From Bog-113 sp965226755 (GTDB taxonomy: Bacteria; Acidobacteriota; Terriglobia; Bryobacterales; Bryobacteraceae): a stretch of 64,000 nucleotides of DNA. Under the pieces are notes generated by a model. It had not been told where the DNA came from. It worked only from the letters and a program-made list of their open reading frames with translations, and made no database searches. The position numbers were made by a program, and so were the translations under genes. This document shows, piece after piece, positions 34,101-41,944 of the stretch. Positions within the stretch are counted from its first letter, which is position 1. Every line of letters starts with the position of its first letter. The stretch is from positions 558,001 to 622,000 of the forward strand of contig CBDDDT010000003.1 of the NCBI GenBank assembly GCA_965226755.1, written 5' to 3'.

Positions 34101-35713
34101 AATCGGACGGGATACAGATTACTCTTCCGGTAAATCCGCGAGGCGTGAAGAACGGCGTTTCCCGCACCGGCGTTCTTACCGAAGACTCCACAACTTTCGA
34201 CCTGCCATGGCCCGCGCAAAGTGCGCCGTTGGGCCGCACGCTCACTATCGACGCTACGCCTTCTCTTGCCGGATCTCTCTTCGGCGCGCTCGACTATCTT
34301 ACGGAATTCCCATGGGGTTGCACGGAGCAGACCATGTCGAGCATTTTGCCGAACTTGATCGTGGCGGACGCCGAGCAGAAACTGGGGATTAAGCCGCGCC
34401 TGGATCCGGCGGATCTCAACGTCAAAGTACGCGCCGGTCTCGATCGCCTCTATAACTTCCAGCATCCGGATGGCGGCTGGGGTTGGTGGCCTACTGACGA
34501 CAGTTCCGTGTTCATGACAGCCTACGTTGTAGCCGGACTCAATCAAGCTCAGGATCTCGGCCAGAAGATAAAGACGCAATCGCTGCAGCGGGGAGTGAAG
34601 TGGCTCCGAGCCGCAGTCGCCAAAGAACGCGATCTCGATCCCGACCTGCGCGCGTATGCCGCATATGCCGTGCGCGAAGACATCGAGCCGGCATGGGATG
34701 CTCGCGCGAGGCTTTCGCCTTACGGGCTGGCCTTGTTCGGCCTTGCACTTGATTCGAAACATGACAATCGCGCAACGCAGATCGCCGCTGAACTGGAATC
34801 GAAAGTTCAGCAGGACGCGGACGGAGCGCACTGGCAAATGGATCGCGATCCGCTGATGGACTTCTCCGTTGACGCGTCGCCGGAAGCCACGGCGACAGCT
34901 TTGAAGCTTCTCACCCGGGTACATCCCAACAGCCCGCTGCTGCTTAAAGCGGCGCGCTGGCTGGTCGCCCATCGAAATCAGGGTTTCTGGTGGTCTTCCA
35001 CTAAGCAGACTGCCATGGTGGTGTACGGGCTAACGGACTATCTGAAGCAAACGCGTGAACTGAGCGCCGACCTTGTCGCCGCCGTTCGCGTAAACGGCGG
35101 CAATGTTTTGAGCAAGCATCTGACCGCCGAAGAAAGCGCGCGCGTGGTCGTGCCCGGCGACGGTTCTAATGAACGAGTGAACATAACCCGAACCGGTCCT
35201 GGCCGCTTGTATTGGTCAACACGAGGCGATTATTATTCCACTGACCGGAAGCTGGTGGACACCGGCACGGTCAAGCTAAACGTGATTCGCGAATACTTTC
35301 GGCTGATCGAAGGGCGGGATCGGGAACGCATTGTCTATGATCTGAGGCCGCTCGATGGGCCGCTCAAAGTAGGCGACTTGCTGGGAGTGCGGCTCACGGT
35401 TTCGGGGACCGCCTGGCAATACACCATCGCCGAAGACCCCATCCCGGCAGGCTCGGAATTTGTTTCGCGAGACGATCTTTATGAACTGCGGGACCCCACG
35501 CGATGGTGGCAAAATGCTTATTCCCGCCGCGAGTTTCACGACGACCGGGCCGCTTTCTTCAATCGCTACTTCAACAATGGCCAAACGCAATACTTTTACT
35601 TATTGAGAATGACCAACGCGGGTAAGTTCAACGTCAATCCCGCGCGCGTCTGGCCCATGTATCAGGCCGACAAACTGGCCACCACCGGCTCCGCACTGGT
35701 CACGGTCCAATGA
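31163..35713 (+). CDS. Bacterial alpha-2-macroglobulin (YfaS-like)
   Basis: A 1516-residue exported protein with a signal peptide (LLLALAILAAAPLVAQ). MG domains follow, including TDRPVYRPGHPVNFKAVLR and DQKTYKPGDIARIMIVSQTR. The bait/MG7 region includes FPDTAFWLANLTTDAAGHG. The thioester motif CTEQ sits in FPWGCTEQTMSSILPN near residue 1053, then a TED alpha-barrel (FQHPDGGWGWWPTDDSSVFM) and the final receptor-like domain. The intact thioester implies it can trap proteases covalently. Such proteins guard the periplasm, often with a transglycosylase/PBP partner; a transpeptidase-like fusion gene lies just beyond, on the other strand. Confidence 0.94.
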   Translation: MRPLLLALAILAAAPLVAQDDEQPFFSVSSSRTWTSKDKPSVQISSWNVDTLEFRLYRIQDPVQFFSQLKDLHQFGGREGKPHKQTLLERFHDWKDEGRFAYRSLIRDQFDEQAHARVSKLLDRRRAAQANRRITHFTPLPLLNPQRVVSVWKEYMPKRGGWSYEPVHFDNPGKGIFLLEAADRDLRAYTIVVVSDIAMITKVAPGRLVTYVADRQTGAPVAETSVTALNRQQTVAQLTGNADGIASAPLVLKDAENIVVLARRDSDWAVESPFGFNFREEVAASWTGLIYTDRPVYRPGHPVNFKAVLRTLKGLSYLVPSGAIDLRVQDPDGNDVFRKKAVPLSQFGTAWSNFTLRPDAALGYYSVIAEAPNMRAVSGGFQVEEYKKPEYEVRVAIKTPRVLEGDPIRASIDARYYFGEPVANAKVTWVAHRAPYYSPVFWRDDDEEGEPVQDDQTGGGDEMKEQTAKLDSNGHLDITVPTALGRDDFSYRIEARVTDEGSREIAGSAAAIATRGSFVLNIEPDRYGYAPGQQARFHIQARDYEGNPVATRATVDLLQWNWRDTAKPARVATIDGTTDSTGDGTVSLTIPRNYPSLSARVTATTPEGRTVTANVYLWVSAGNSEDLLNGQDIQILPDQKTYKPGDIARIMIVSQTRLNHVLVSVEGRNIDVPQILHPGAKSFAVDIPVKAEYAPNFFVSACSLLNGEMHQGVKRISVPATDRKLEIEVQPSKDQYKPGETARYNVSAKDSAGRPAAAEVSLGVVDEAIYSIQPDRTLDMTRVFYGDVNNDVNTDSSLTYFFSGAAGLRRMQLASLRPPTALAALKPERLVQPKIRKAFPDTAFWLANLTTDAAGHGVAQFDFPDSLTTWRATARAITEDTKVGSAVQKTIVRKNLMVRLVAPRFLTQGDEVVISAIVHNYLKTAKTARVSLDLQGLDVIEGSQQDVSIPSSGDAKVDWRVHPRAVEAVTITAKALTDEESDGIQITLPVNPRGVKNGVSRTGVLTEDSTTFDLPWPAQSAPLGRTLTIDATPSLAGSLFGALDYLTEFPWGCTEQTMSSILPNLIVADAEQKLGIKPRLDPADLNVKVRAGLDRLYNFQHPDGGWGWWPTDDSSVFMTAYVVAGLNQAQDLGQKIKTQSLQRGVKWLRAAVAKERDLDPDLRAYAAYAVREDIEPAWDARARLSPYGLALFGLALDSKHDNRATQIAAELESKVQQDADGAHWQMDRDPLMDFSVDASPEATATALKLLTRVHPNSPLLLKAARWLVAHRNQGFWWSSTKQTAMVVYGLTDYLKQTRELSADLVAAVRVNGGNVLSKHLTAEESARVVVPGDGSNERVNITRTGPGRLYWSTRGDYYSTDRKLVDTGTVKLNVIREYFRLIEGRDRERIVYDLRPLDGPLKVGDLLGVRLTVSGTAWQYTIAEDPIPAGSEFVSRDDLYELRDPTRWWQNAYSRREFHDDRAAFFNRYFNNGQTQYFYLLRMTNAGKFNVNPARVWPMYQADKLATTGSALVTVQ

Positions 35714-36375
35714 GCCGGCAATCGTTTCTCCGACAGTGGATTCAGCAATTCGGGGGCGTGCTGATGCTGACTTTCCTTGTCTGGGCCTTTCTGAACACGC
35801 CCGATCAGAAGGGCTGGAACGTCGCGGTTTCCGCGCTGCTGGCCATAAGCGCACTCGCGCTGGGCAGTTGGCTTGTCATTACTAACTTCACCGGCGCAGG
35901 CACAATCAGCTGGCGGCGATTCCTGGGAATAGCAGGGTGCCTCATCGCACTGCTCGGCCTTCTCATCTTACTGGCGGACGCGCAAGAAGCTTGGAGTGGG
36001 AGGATCAGCGCTTGGATCGCCTCCGCTGCTACCCTGGCGAGGAAGAAGCCTCTAACACCCATGCTGGCCGCCGAGTGGATCGATTGGGCTGCTTTTCTGA
36101 TCCGTTGGGTGGCGCTCCCTCTGCTGTTCATCCCGCTCATGATGCGTGTCGCCGGGATGCGGCCCGCTCGCTACAGGCGTTTCGTCCTGGTCTATCTGGC
36201 GGCATTCTTGCTCGGCGCCGTTGTTCCGCACTACCTTGTGCACTGGGTTCCGAAGCTCGTGGGTTTCTGGCCGCAAGTGGTCAGCGCTGCCGTTCGTTTT
36301 CTGGTCGCCTATATGATCCTGATCACTGCCTGGGTGCTGCTGGGGCTTTCAACTCGCGAGGCAGCCCCGCGGTAA
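35710..36375 (+). CDS. Hypothetical membrane protein of the alpha-2-macroglobulin operon
   Basis: A 221-residue protein with about six membrane segments (GGVLMLTFLVWAFL, VSALLAISALALGSWLVI, FLGIAGCLIALLGLLILLA, VALPLLFIPLMM, FVLVYLAAFLLGAVVP, FLVAYMILITAWVLLGL). It overlaps the alpha-2-macroglobulin gene by 4 bases (ATGA), so it is translated with it. No known domain is recognised; it may anchor or help the complex. Its 3' end overlaps the convergent gene by 53 bases. Confidence 0.75.
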   Translation: MSRQSFLRQWIQQFGGVLMLTFLVWAFLNTPDQKGWNVAVSALLAISALALGSWLVITNFTGAGTISWRRFLGIAGCLIALLGLLILLADAQEAWSGRISAWIASAATLARKKPLTPMLAAEWIDWAAFLIRWVALPLLFIPLMMRVAGMRPARYRRFVLVYLAAFLLGAVVPHYLVHWVPKLVGFWPQVVSAAVRFLVAYMILITAWVLLGLSTREAAPR

Positions 36376-38350
36376 TCCATCCGAGCACGACGGGCTCCCC
36401 GCGTTCGTTCACAAGCGCCCGCACGGGACCGCCCCGTCCCGTCAAGTAAGTTACGAGGTCTTCACGAAACCACATTGGCAAGCCGGGCGCGGAATGTTGT
36501 TCAATCAGCTCATGCATTAACTCATGCTTTAACACTTCCCTTGAAACAGCGGGTTGTAGCCGGATTACACGAGCTTGGGTGCTCCCGGCGACCCATCCGG
36601 GCTCGCCTGTGCCATCCCGATAAGCGGCTACGCTCGGGTACATGCGGATCAACGGCATCGTGGCATACGCCAAACCAATGCGCTGCGCCACTTCGGCCGC
36701 CACTGTGTCTCCCAGCTTCACGAGCGCGCCGTCGTGCGCGGGATCGGTCGTCATCACACGAACCCGTTCGCCCCCGATCACCTTCCAGTCGAGCCCTTTC
36801 GCGAACCTGCTTAGCGCAGCGCCCGGATAATAGAAGGACAAGATATCGCGATAATTGCGACCTTGCTGCCCCATATGCCCCGCGCCCACCTGGCATAGAC
36901 CGATGCCGTGACCCGCGCCCGTCCCTCGGAACTCCAGCTTAGTGCCCATATCGCGAAGCTCGAATGCGTCGGATCGCACCAGGTTCCACCCTAACTCCCT
37001 CCCGATCGCGAGCCGAAACGCCTGGCCGGTCATGGTTTTCTTACCGACCGCAAGTTTCGCTACGCGACCGGAACCTGTCCGCGCCAACACACGCACGGAA
37101 CTGGCATGCAGCGCGCTTTTCTCAATCGACGCACGCCATTCGTTGTGCCCTTGACTGCGGCACCACGGATCTTCCTGCTGGGGTAAGTACGGCGCTTCTC
37201 CCGCTTCGGTGACGCCTCCGCAATCCTTGCTGTAGTAGGCCAATGCCGGACGCCCTTCCCACCACAGCATTTCCCCCGCGGTGGCGCGGACTGACATTAC
37301 CGCTCCTGGCGTCAATTCCGCGGGGCGATACTCCTGGCAGTGCGTCGTCGAACAGAAATCGAATCCCTCCGCACGGTGCCGCCCGCGAAACGCCGCGGCC
37401 CATGTGCGCGCGGCGACCGCCATGGCTTTGCGTGATTCTTCACTTACCATTGTTCCAGCTTCGCCGGCAACCACGCCCGCAACATACTCTTCGAACGGGA
37501 CATCGCGCGAGGCTCCGCCATATTGCACCTTCACGCCATGCGGGTCTTTCTCCATCAGAGATGTGAAGATCTCCCGGGCGATCGGCGCCGCATCCGATCC
37601 GCCCGAACCGGCCGGCAGCCAAACCACAACCACAAACTTCGGTTTGTCCGCGGGAATCCATCCGGCGACCCATGCGCCTTCCGACGTCGTGCCGGTCTTG
37701 GCTGCCACCGAGGCTCCCAACGGGGTTGCTAACTGAGCGGTCCCGAAGGTAGCCGCGCTTAGCAGATCCTGAGTAAGATCTCCAGGCGACGAAAGCTTCC
37801 AGTAAGCTTGCGCCATGGCGAGCGGACTTACTCGGACGCCCCACTCTCCAATAGCCTGCATGCGCTTCTGATCGTCCCCGTCGGACAAATCCACTGCGCC
37901 CGCGGCGCCGAATCCATACCGAAGCAGCCCTTGCCGAAGATCCTGTGCACTTAGTCGCCGGCTCGCCTCGGCAAACCAGTTGTTACAGGAGTAGACGATG
38001 GCGCGGTGCTCGTCCACCGCTTCATTCAGCGGGGGATGCGTGCAGTCAAATCTTCTATTCCCGATGCGAAGCTCGACCGGACACGCGATCCGCAGTCCGT
38101 TGGCGCCACGCTCGCGCAACACTTCCAGCACGAACGGTTTGATCGCGGACCCGGGGCGCACAACGGTTCGGTCCGCCAATTCAAGCCGGTTTCCCGAGAT
38201 CACGCGGCCCGTTTTTGCGCTGATGACGACAGCGATTCCGGGACTATGTCCGGCGGCGGGATCGGTCGCACTGAGGCCGAGGCGCGTGGAAAGTCGCGAA
38301 CACAGCAGGAACCTGAGCAAGACGGAGCGTCGCGAAGTGCGATCCAGCAT
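36323..38350 (-). CDS. Fusion: transpeptidase-like domain, SpoIID domain and gluzincin-like peptidase domain
   Basis: About 675 residues. The N-terminal third carries the three serine-transpeptidase motifs in order: S68-A-I-K71 (in VVRPGSAIKPF), S121-C-N123 and K218-T-G220 (in AAKTGTTSEGAW). The middle is a SpoIID/LytB domain (VPFEEYVAGVVAGE, AMAVAARTWA, RGTGAGHGIGLCQVGA). The C-terminus has HELMH at 609-613 followed by WFREDLVTYL, a peptidase-MA-like gluzincin pattern. All three act on peptidoglycan or periplasmic proteins. It is convergent with the DUF1175/alpha-2-macroglobulin operon, echoing E. coli YfaQ. The ATG at 38350 is preferred; an upstream ATG at 38428 would overlap the antitoxin relic. 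Confidence 0.8.
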   Translation of the reverse strand: MLDRTSRRSVLLRFLLCSRLSTRLGLSATDPAAGHSPGIAVVISAKTGRVISGNRLELADRTVVRPGSAIKPFVLEVLRERGANGLRIACPVELRIGNRRFDCTHPPLNEAVDEHRAIVYSCNNWFAEASRRLSAQDLRQGLLRYGFGAAGAVDLSDGDDQKRMQAIGEWGVRVSPLAMAQAYWKLSSPGDLTQDLLSAATFGTAQLATPLGASVAAKTGTTSEGAWVAGWIPADKPKFVVVVWLPAGSGGSDAAPIAREIFTSLMEKDPHGVKVQYGGASRDVPFEEYVAGVVAGEAGTMVSEESRKAMAVAARTWAAAFRGRHRAEGFDFCSTTHCQEYRPAELTPGAVMSVRATAGEMLWWEGRPALAYYSKDCGGVTEAGEAPYLPQQEDPWCRSQGHNEWRASIEKSALHASSVRVLARTGSGRVAKLAVGKKTMTGQAFRLAIGRELGWNLVRSDAFELRDMGTKLEFRGTGAGHGIGLCQVGAGHMGQQGRNYRDILSFYYPGAALSRFAKGLDWKVIGGERVRVMTTDPAHDGALVKLGDTVAAEVAQRIGLAYATMPLIRMYPSVAAYRDGTGEPGWVAGSTQARVIRLQPAVSREVLKHELMHELIEQHSAPGLPMWFREDLVTYLTGRGGPVRALVNERGEPVVLGWITAGLPRELKAPAAPRQ

Positions 38351-38390
38351 GAAAGACTTACGATAGCGTGGCTGGCGGCGGAATAACACG

Positions 38391-38640
38391 GTGTACCGGG
38401 AAGAGGCGACGTTAATTTCGGACGACATGCAGCAACGAGTGGAAGAGCTTGCGCGCGAGCAGAAACGCGCCACCCGCAGAAGTTGTTGAAGAGGCGCTTG
38501 GGCGCTACCTGGCAAGCCAGCGGCTCAAGGATACCTTCGCGTACGGCGACGCTCGGGCACGGAAGCTCGGTATTCGCGCCGAGGATGTTGACGAAATTGT
38601 TCGCGAAGAGCGCGATAAATCTTCGCGACGAGCGCGATAA
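38391..38640 (+). pseudogene. Decayed ribbon-helix-helix antitoxin gene
   Basis: From GTG 38391 the frame reads VYREEATLISDDMQQRVEEL and ends at a stop within 90 bases. The other frame continues AEVVEEALGRYLASQRLKDT and FAYGDARARKLGIRAEDVDE to 38640. Together these make a CopG/RHH-type antitoxin of about 80 residues with one frame break near 38475. No toxin gene is adjacent. It sits at the left border of the Zorya island. Confidence 0.6.
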
Positions 38641-38658
38641 CATCAAGGACAGTATCGT

Positions 38659-38856
38659 TGGGAGATCGGAGTCCAATTCACCCCCATGCAGGAAGCGCAA
38701 CTCGCTCGAATCGGAGCGCATGAAGGCATCAACACCACGCACCTGGATGCGAAATTCCGCGCGGCCTTCCGCCGCGGAATCGCTTAAGCCGTCCGGGGAG
38801 AGCTTACCGACCATGACGAGGTTGTTTCCCATATCGAACGGCGCTTGCAGTTTTGA
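38659..38856 (+). pseudogene. Decayed ParD-like antitoxin gene
   Basis: The frame reads EIGVQFTPMQEAQLARIGAH EGINTTHL, then DAKFRAAFRRGIA, an in-frame TAA, and AVRGELTDHDEVVSHIERRL. This matches the family pattern FTPEQEAQLAQIA...DARFRAAVREGI-A-RGE-IDHDEV, but about 15 residues are missing in the middle and a stop interrupts it. There is no start codon with a good ribosome site and no toxin partner. It is a second antitoxin relic next to the first. Confidence 0.6.
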
Positions 38857-38964
38857 TGCGAATCCGGTGACGCCGGAAGCCACCGCGCTGAGGCGTCATT
38901 CGCTCACGGGTTCTAATCCCGGCCGTCTTCCGGCGGACCGAGATTCCTGCACCAGTGCATAATG

Positions 38965-39042
38965 TGCGGATGAGTGTACGGTGGGGGCTCCCCGGGATCG
39001 TCCTACTTGGCACAGCGGCGATGCTGGCTCAGCAGGCGCGGT
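38965..39042. repeat. 78-bp direct repeat, left copy, at the Zorya island edge
   Basis: From TGCGGATGAG to GCAGGCGCGGT this copies 46224-46301, the start of the gene at 46229, with about five mismatches. It includes the copied ATG (38970) and signal-peptide codons, but leads nowhere. It marks the left end of the Zorya island. Confidence 0.9.
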
Positions 39043-39306
39043 CGGCTCGGGGATGATCAGCTCTGTTGGACCTTGGATATAACTCCGCTTTTAGAATCAG
39101 CTACTTATGCAGGAATTTACAGGCTGCCTTTCCTCGATTGGGCAAGTTGCGGCCGAGGTTTTTCGCTACGAGTCCGTGCGGCAGGGCTGAAGAAAATTTT
39201 CATCTTGTCTCCGAGAATCGGTTCGCTGCTTGAAGAAAGTTGTCTATCGCGCCCGTCTTGGGCTTACAATCAGTCGATTCATCTGTTTTCGCGCGGCTAG
39301 CGCCTC
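39043..39306. other. Upstream region of the zor operon
   Basis: 264 bases without a gene. It must carry the zorA promoter. TTGGAC (39066-39071) and TAGAAT (39092-39097) are present, but 20 bases apart, and TATAAC lies between, so the promoter is not assigned with confidence. Confidence 0.4.
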
Positions 39307-41301
39307 ATGCTCAACTTCCTGCTTGCGATTCCTCAGTTCGTCCTTTATGGCTGTGGCATCTTAATTTCCATCACGTTTGTGATGTTTATTGGGTTGTTAT
39401 GGCGGGCCGGACGCGCCCGATCGCAAATCAAGGTGCTCGCCGATGTGCTGAAGACGTTCGGCGGGGACACTTTTTCGAGACGCCGCGACGGCCTTAGTCT
39501 CGCCACACTCGACGAGATTCGAAGTCGATGCGAAGCGCTCGATCCGATACCCGCCGCGTGGATCGCGATAGACGCCCACATCGAGCAGTACACAAGCCCG
39601 GAGGAGGTTGAGGGTTGGTTCTTAACCGACAGGCCTCGCGAGGTGCTGCCTTACGAGATTGTGATCGGCGAGCATTTCCCCTCGGCTTTCTTCAGTTCTT
39701 TCCCTGGTTTACTGACGGGCGCGGGACTGACGCTCACCTTCGTCGCCATCCTTGTGGCGTTGCATGGGGTCCACTACGACAAGGCAAACACGGTTGATCC
39801 GATTAGCGGCATAGACACACTTATCAACGGGCTCTCGGGAAAATTTCTGAGCTCCATCGTGGCGCTTGTCCTGAGCATTCTCTTCACTGTGTCCGAAAAA
39901 AGAATCGTCCTGGGGCTGCGAACCCGGTACGAACGTATGATCGCGACCGTCTCTCAAGCAATCCCTCACCTTTCGCGCGCGCGCATCCTGCTGGATATCC
40001 AGCGGTTCGCAGCCAAGCAGACTGTATCTGTAAGTCACATCAGCAGCGAAGTTGTTGATCGGTTGGTGGGTGCTTTCAACGCGGAGGTCGTGCCCGCCCT
40101 GGCGGACGGGATGTCGTCCGGCGTTGCGGAAAAAATGCAGAGCGAGTTCCGGCCCACGATGCAGCAGATGAACGACACTCTGGAGGGGTTGAAGTCGGCT
40201 ATCGTGCGACTCGAATCGCAGAAGCAGGAGTCAGTGACAGGTGAGCTCCGGGCTTTGATGGCGTCGCTTGAGGAGTCGCTCGTGGGGGCCCTTTCGAAGA
40301 TGGGCTCCGATTTCCACGACGCTTTGACCGGAGCGGCAAGTCAGGAGTTCGGCAATGTACAGGGGACGCTTGAGGCGACCAGGCAGATGCTTTCCGACAT
40401 GAACGCCCAATTCGGCGCAATGCAGGCGGCGTTCTCGACCATTATTGAGAAGGCCGAACAGTCCACGTCGGATCAGATGAAGACGGGGAGGGAGCAGACT
40501 GAGGCTCTCACCGCGCTGATGAACGGTTTAATTGTGAGAATGCAGGAGTCAGCTGACCATAACCTCGGGAACGTCCGCAACCAATTGACACTGGTCGTGA
40601 GTGATCTGGCGGAGAGAGTGGGATCCTTGTCGCAGGACATGATGGAGGCTGCGGATAAAGTTGCAAAACAAGCACAGGCCTCCGCCAATCAAGTACTGAA
40701 TCAAACGGGGGAATGGTCAGAAGCGACGGCGAAGCGCCTGGAAGCGCTGCTGGGGAATATGGAGGCGCGAAGCAAAGATTTCCAGACCGCAGGCCAATCT
40801 TTGCTCTCTGCCCGCGATTTCCTAAAGGAGGTGATCGCCCAGAATGGGGCCGCCTTGGACCGCATGGCAGATGCGAGCCGCCAGGTACAGGCATACAGCA
40901 CCGGGCTAGCGGGGCAGTCCGACGCGCTGAAGGGTATCAGTCAACTGCAGTCGCAGGTTACGTCGCAGCTCCGGGATGCTTCGGGCTCCCTACGCGCTTC
41001 GTCGGAGCAGAACGAGAAGTTACTGGCCGAGTATCGTCGCAGTTTCAACGGCTACAAGAGCGTGATTGAAGAGCTCGATCAAAGTCTAGGCAGAATTCTG
41101 GGTGCTATCCAGGCTGGTCTGCGCGACTATAACCAGAGCATCGAAAACAACTTTAAAGAAATCGTTAAGATCTCCAATCCGATGATCTCGGAAGCTTCCA
41201 GCTTTCTTCATACACAGATTGACGAGCTCGCTGGCCAACTGGAAGAATTGAGTTCGGTGATATCGGCATCCGTGGAACGGGTAAATGGACGAGCAAGATA
41301 G
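39307..41301 (+). CDS. zorA: Zorya system protein ZorA (MotA/ExbB-like stator subunit with long tail)
   Basis: A 664-residue inner-membrane proton-channel subunit of the type I Zorya anti-phage system. A membrane segment lies at the N-terminus (QFVLYGCGILISITFVMFIG). Two MotA-like helices follow near 133-200 (LLTGAGLTLTFVAILVALHG and FLSSIVALVLSILFTV). A coiled-coil tail of over 400 residues extends to the C-terminus (MQSEFRPTMQQMNDTLEGLK, SLSQDMMEAADKVAKQAQAS). The long tail is the mark of ZorA. The gene overlaps zorB by 17 bases. With zorB, zorC and zorD it forms a complete type I operon. Confidence 0.93.
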   Translation: MLNFLLAIPQFVLYGCGILISITFVMFIGLLWRAGRARSQIKVLADVLKTFGGDTFSRRRDGLSLATLDEIRSRCEALDPIPAAWIAIDAHIEQYTSPEEVEGWFLTDRPREVLPYEIVIGEHFPSAFFSSFPGLLTGAGLTLTFVAILVALHGVHYDKANTVDPISGIDTLINGLSGKFLSSIVALVLSILFTVSEKRIVLGLRTRYERMIATVSQAIPHLSRARILLDIQRFAAKQTVSVSHISSEVVDRLVGAFNAEVVPALADGMSSGVAEKMQSEFRPTMQQMNDTLEGLKSAIVRLESQKQESVTGELRALMASLEESLVGALSKMGSDFHDALTGAASQEFGNVQGTLEATRQMLSDMNAQFGAMQAAFSTIIEKAEQSTSDQMKTGREQTEALTALMNGLIVRMQESADHNLGNVRNQLTLVVSDLAERVGSLSQDMMEAADKVAKQAQASANQVLNQTGEWSEATAKRLEALLGNMEARSKDFQTAGQSLLSARDFLKEVIAQNGAALDRMADASRQVQAYSTGLAGQSDALKGISQLQSQVTSQLRDASGSLRASSEQNEKLLAEYRRSFNGYKSVIEELDQSLGRILGAIQAGLRDYNQSIENNFKEIVKISNPMISEASSFLHTQIDELAGQLEELSSVISASVERVNGRAR

Positions 41302-41944
41302 CGTTGACCATCTAAACAGCTCGCTAACCGATCTGATGACTTCACTGATGGTGATATTCATCCTGTTGCTGCTGGTGTTCGTCCACCGCACGGCGGGCAA
41401 GGACGCCGCCGTCACGGATGTGCTCCTCAAGAGACTGCTGCACGACATGTCGCCCCAGGGGTTCAGCGAGAAAACGATTCGACCGGATCCCCGGGATCGA
41501 AACGCAATTCTGGTAATTGTGCCCGACCGCCTGATGAACTTCGAGACTGGAAAGTCCACGCTGCGTGCGGAAGGAGAACAGTTTCTTAAGACTTACATCC
41601 CAGAATTCGCAAATATTCTTTGCAGCGATCAGTTCCGCTCCAGCATCGAGTCCATCGTTGTGGAAGGCCATACCGACACTCATCCATACGCGGGGTACGG
41701 AGCCGAAGCGAGCGAAAATCTCAATTTGAAGTTAAGTCAGGACAGGTCAATGGAGGTAGTGAAGAACGCGCTGGCTGATCTTTCGGGCATGGAGCAGAGG
41801 CGCGCGTGCTTTCTGGAGAAGCTTTCGGCAAGCGGCCGTGGGGAGCAGGAACAAGAGGCCACGCCTGAAGAAAGCCGCCGGGTAATCCTGAAGATTCGGG
41901 TGAAAGTCATTGAGTCAGAATCGGTAAGGGTGGCGGTTCATTGA
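41285..41944 (+). CDS. zorB: Zorya system protein ZorB (MotB/OmpA-like)
   Basis: A 219-residue single-pass protein. Asp16 precedes the membrane helix LMTSLMVIFILLLLVFV, the position of the proton-carrying Asp in MotB-type subunits. An OmpA-like peptidoglycan-binding domain follows (NFETGKSTLRAEGEQFL, SIVVEGHTDTHPY, SQDRSMEVVKNAL). It couples ZorA to the cell wall. It starts 17 bases inside zorA and overlaps zorC by 4 bases. Confidence 0.93.
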   Translation: MDEQDSVDHLNSSLTDLMTSLMVIFILLLLVFVHRTAGKDAAVTDVLLKRLLHDMSPQGFSEKTIRPDPRDRNAILVIVPDRLMNFETGKSTLRAEGEQFLKTYIPEFANILCSDQFRSSIESIVVEGHTDTHPYAGYGAEASENLNLKLSQDRSMEVVKNALADLSGMEQRRACFLEKLSASGRGEQEQEATPEESRRVILKIRVKVIESESVRVAVH

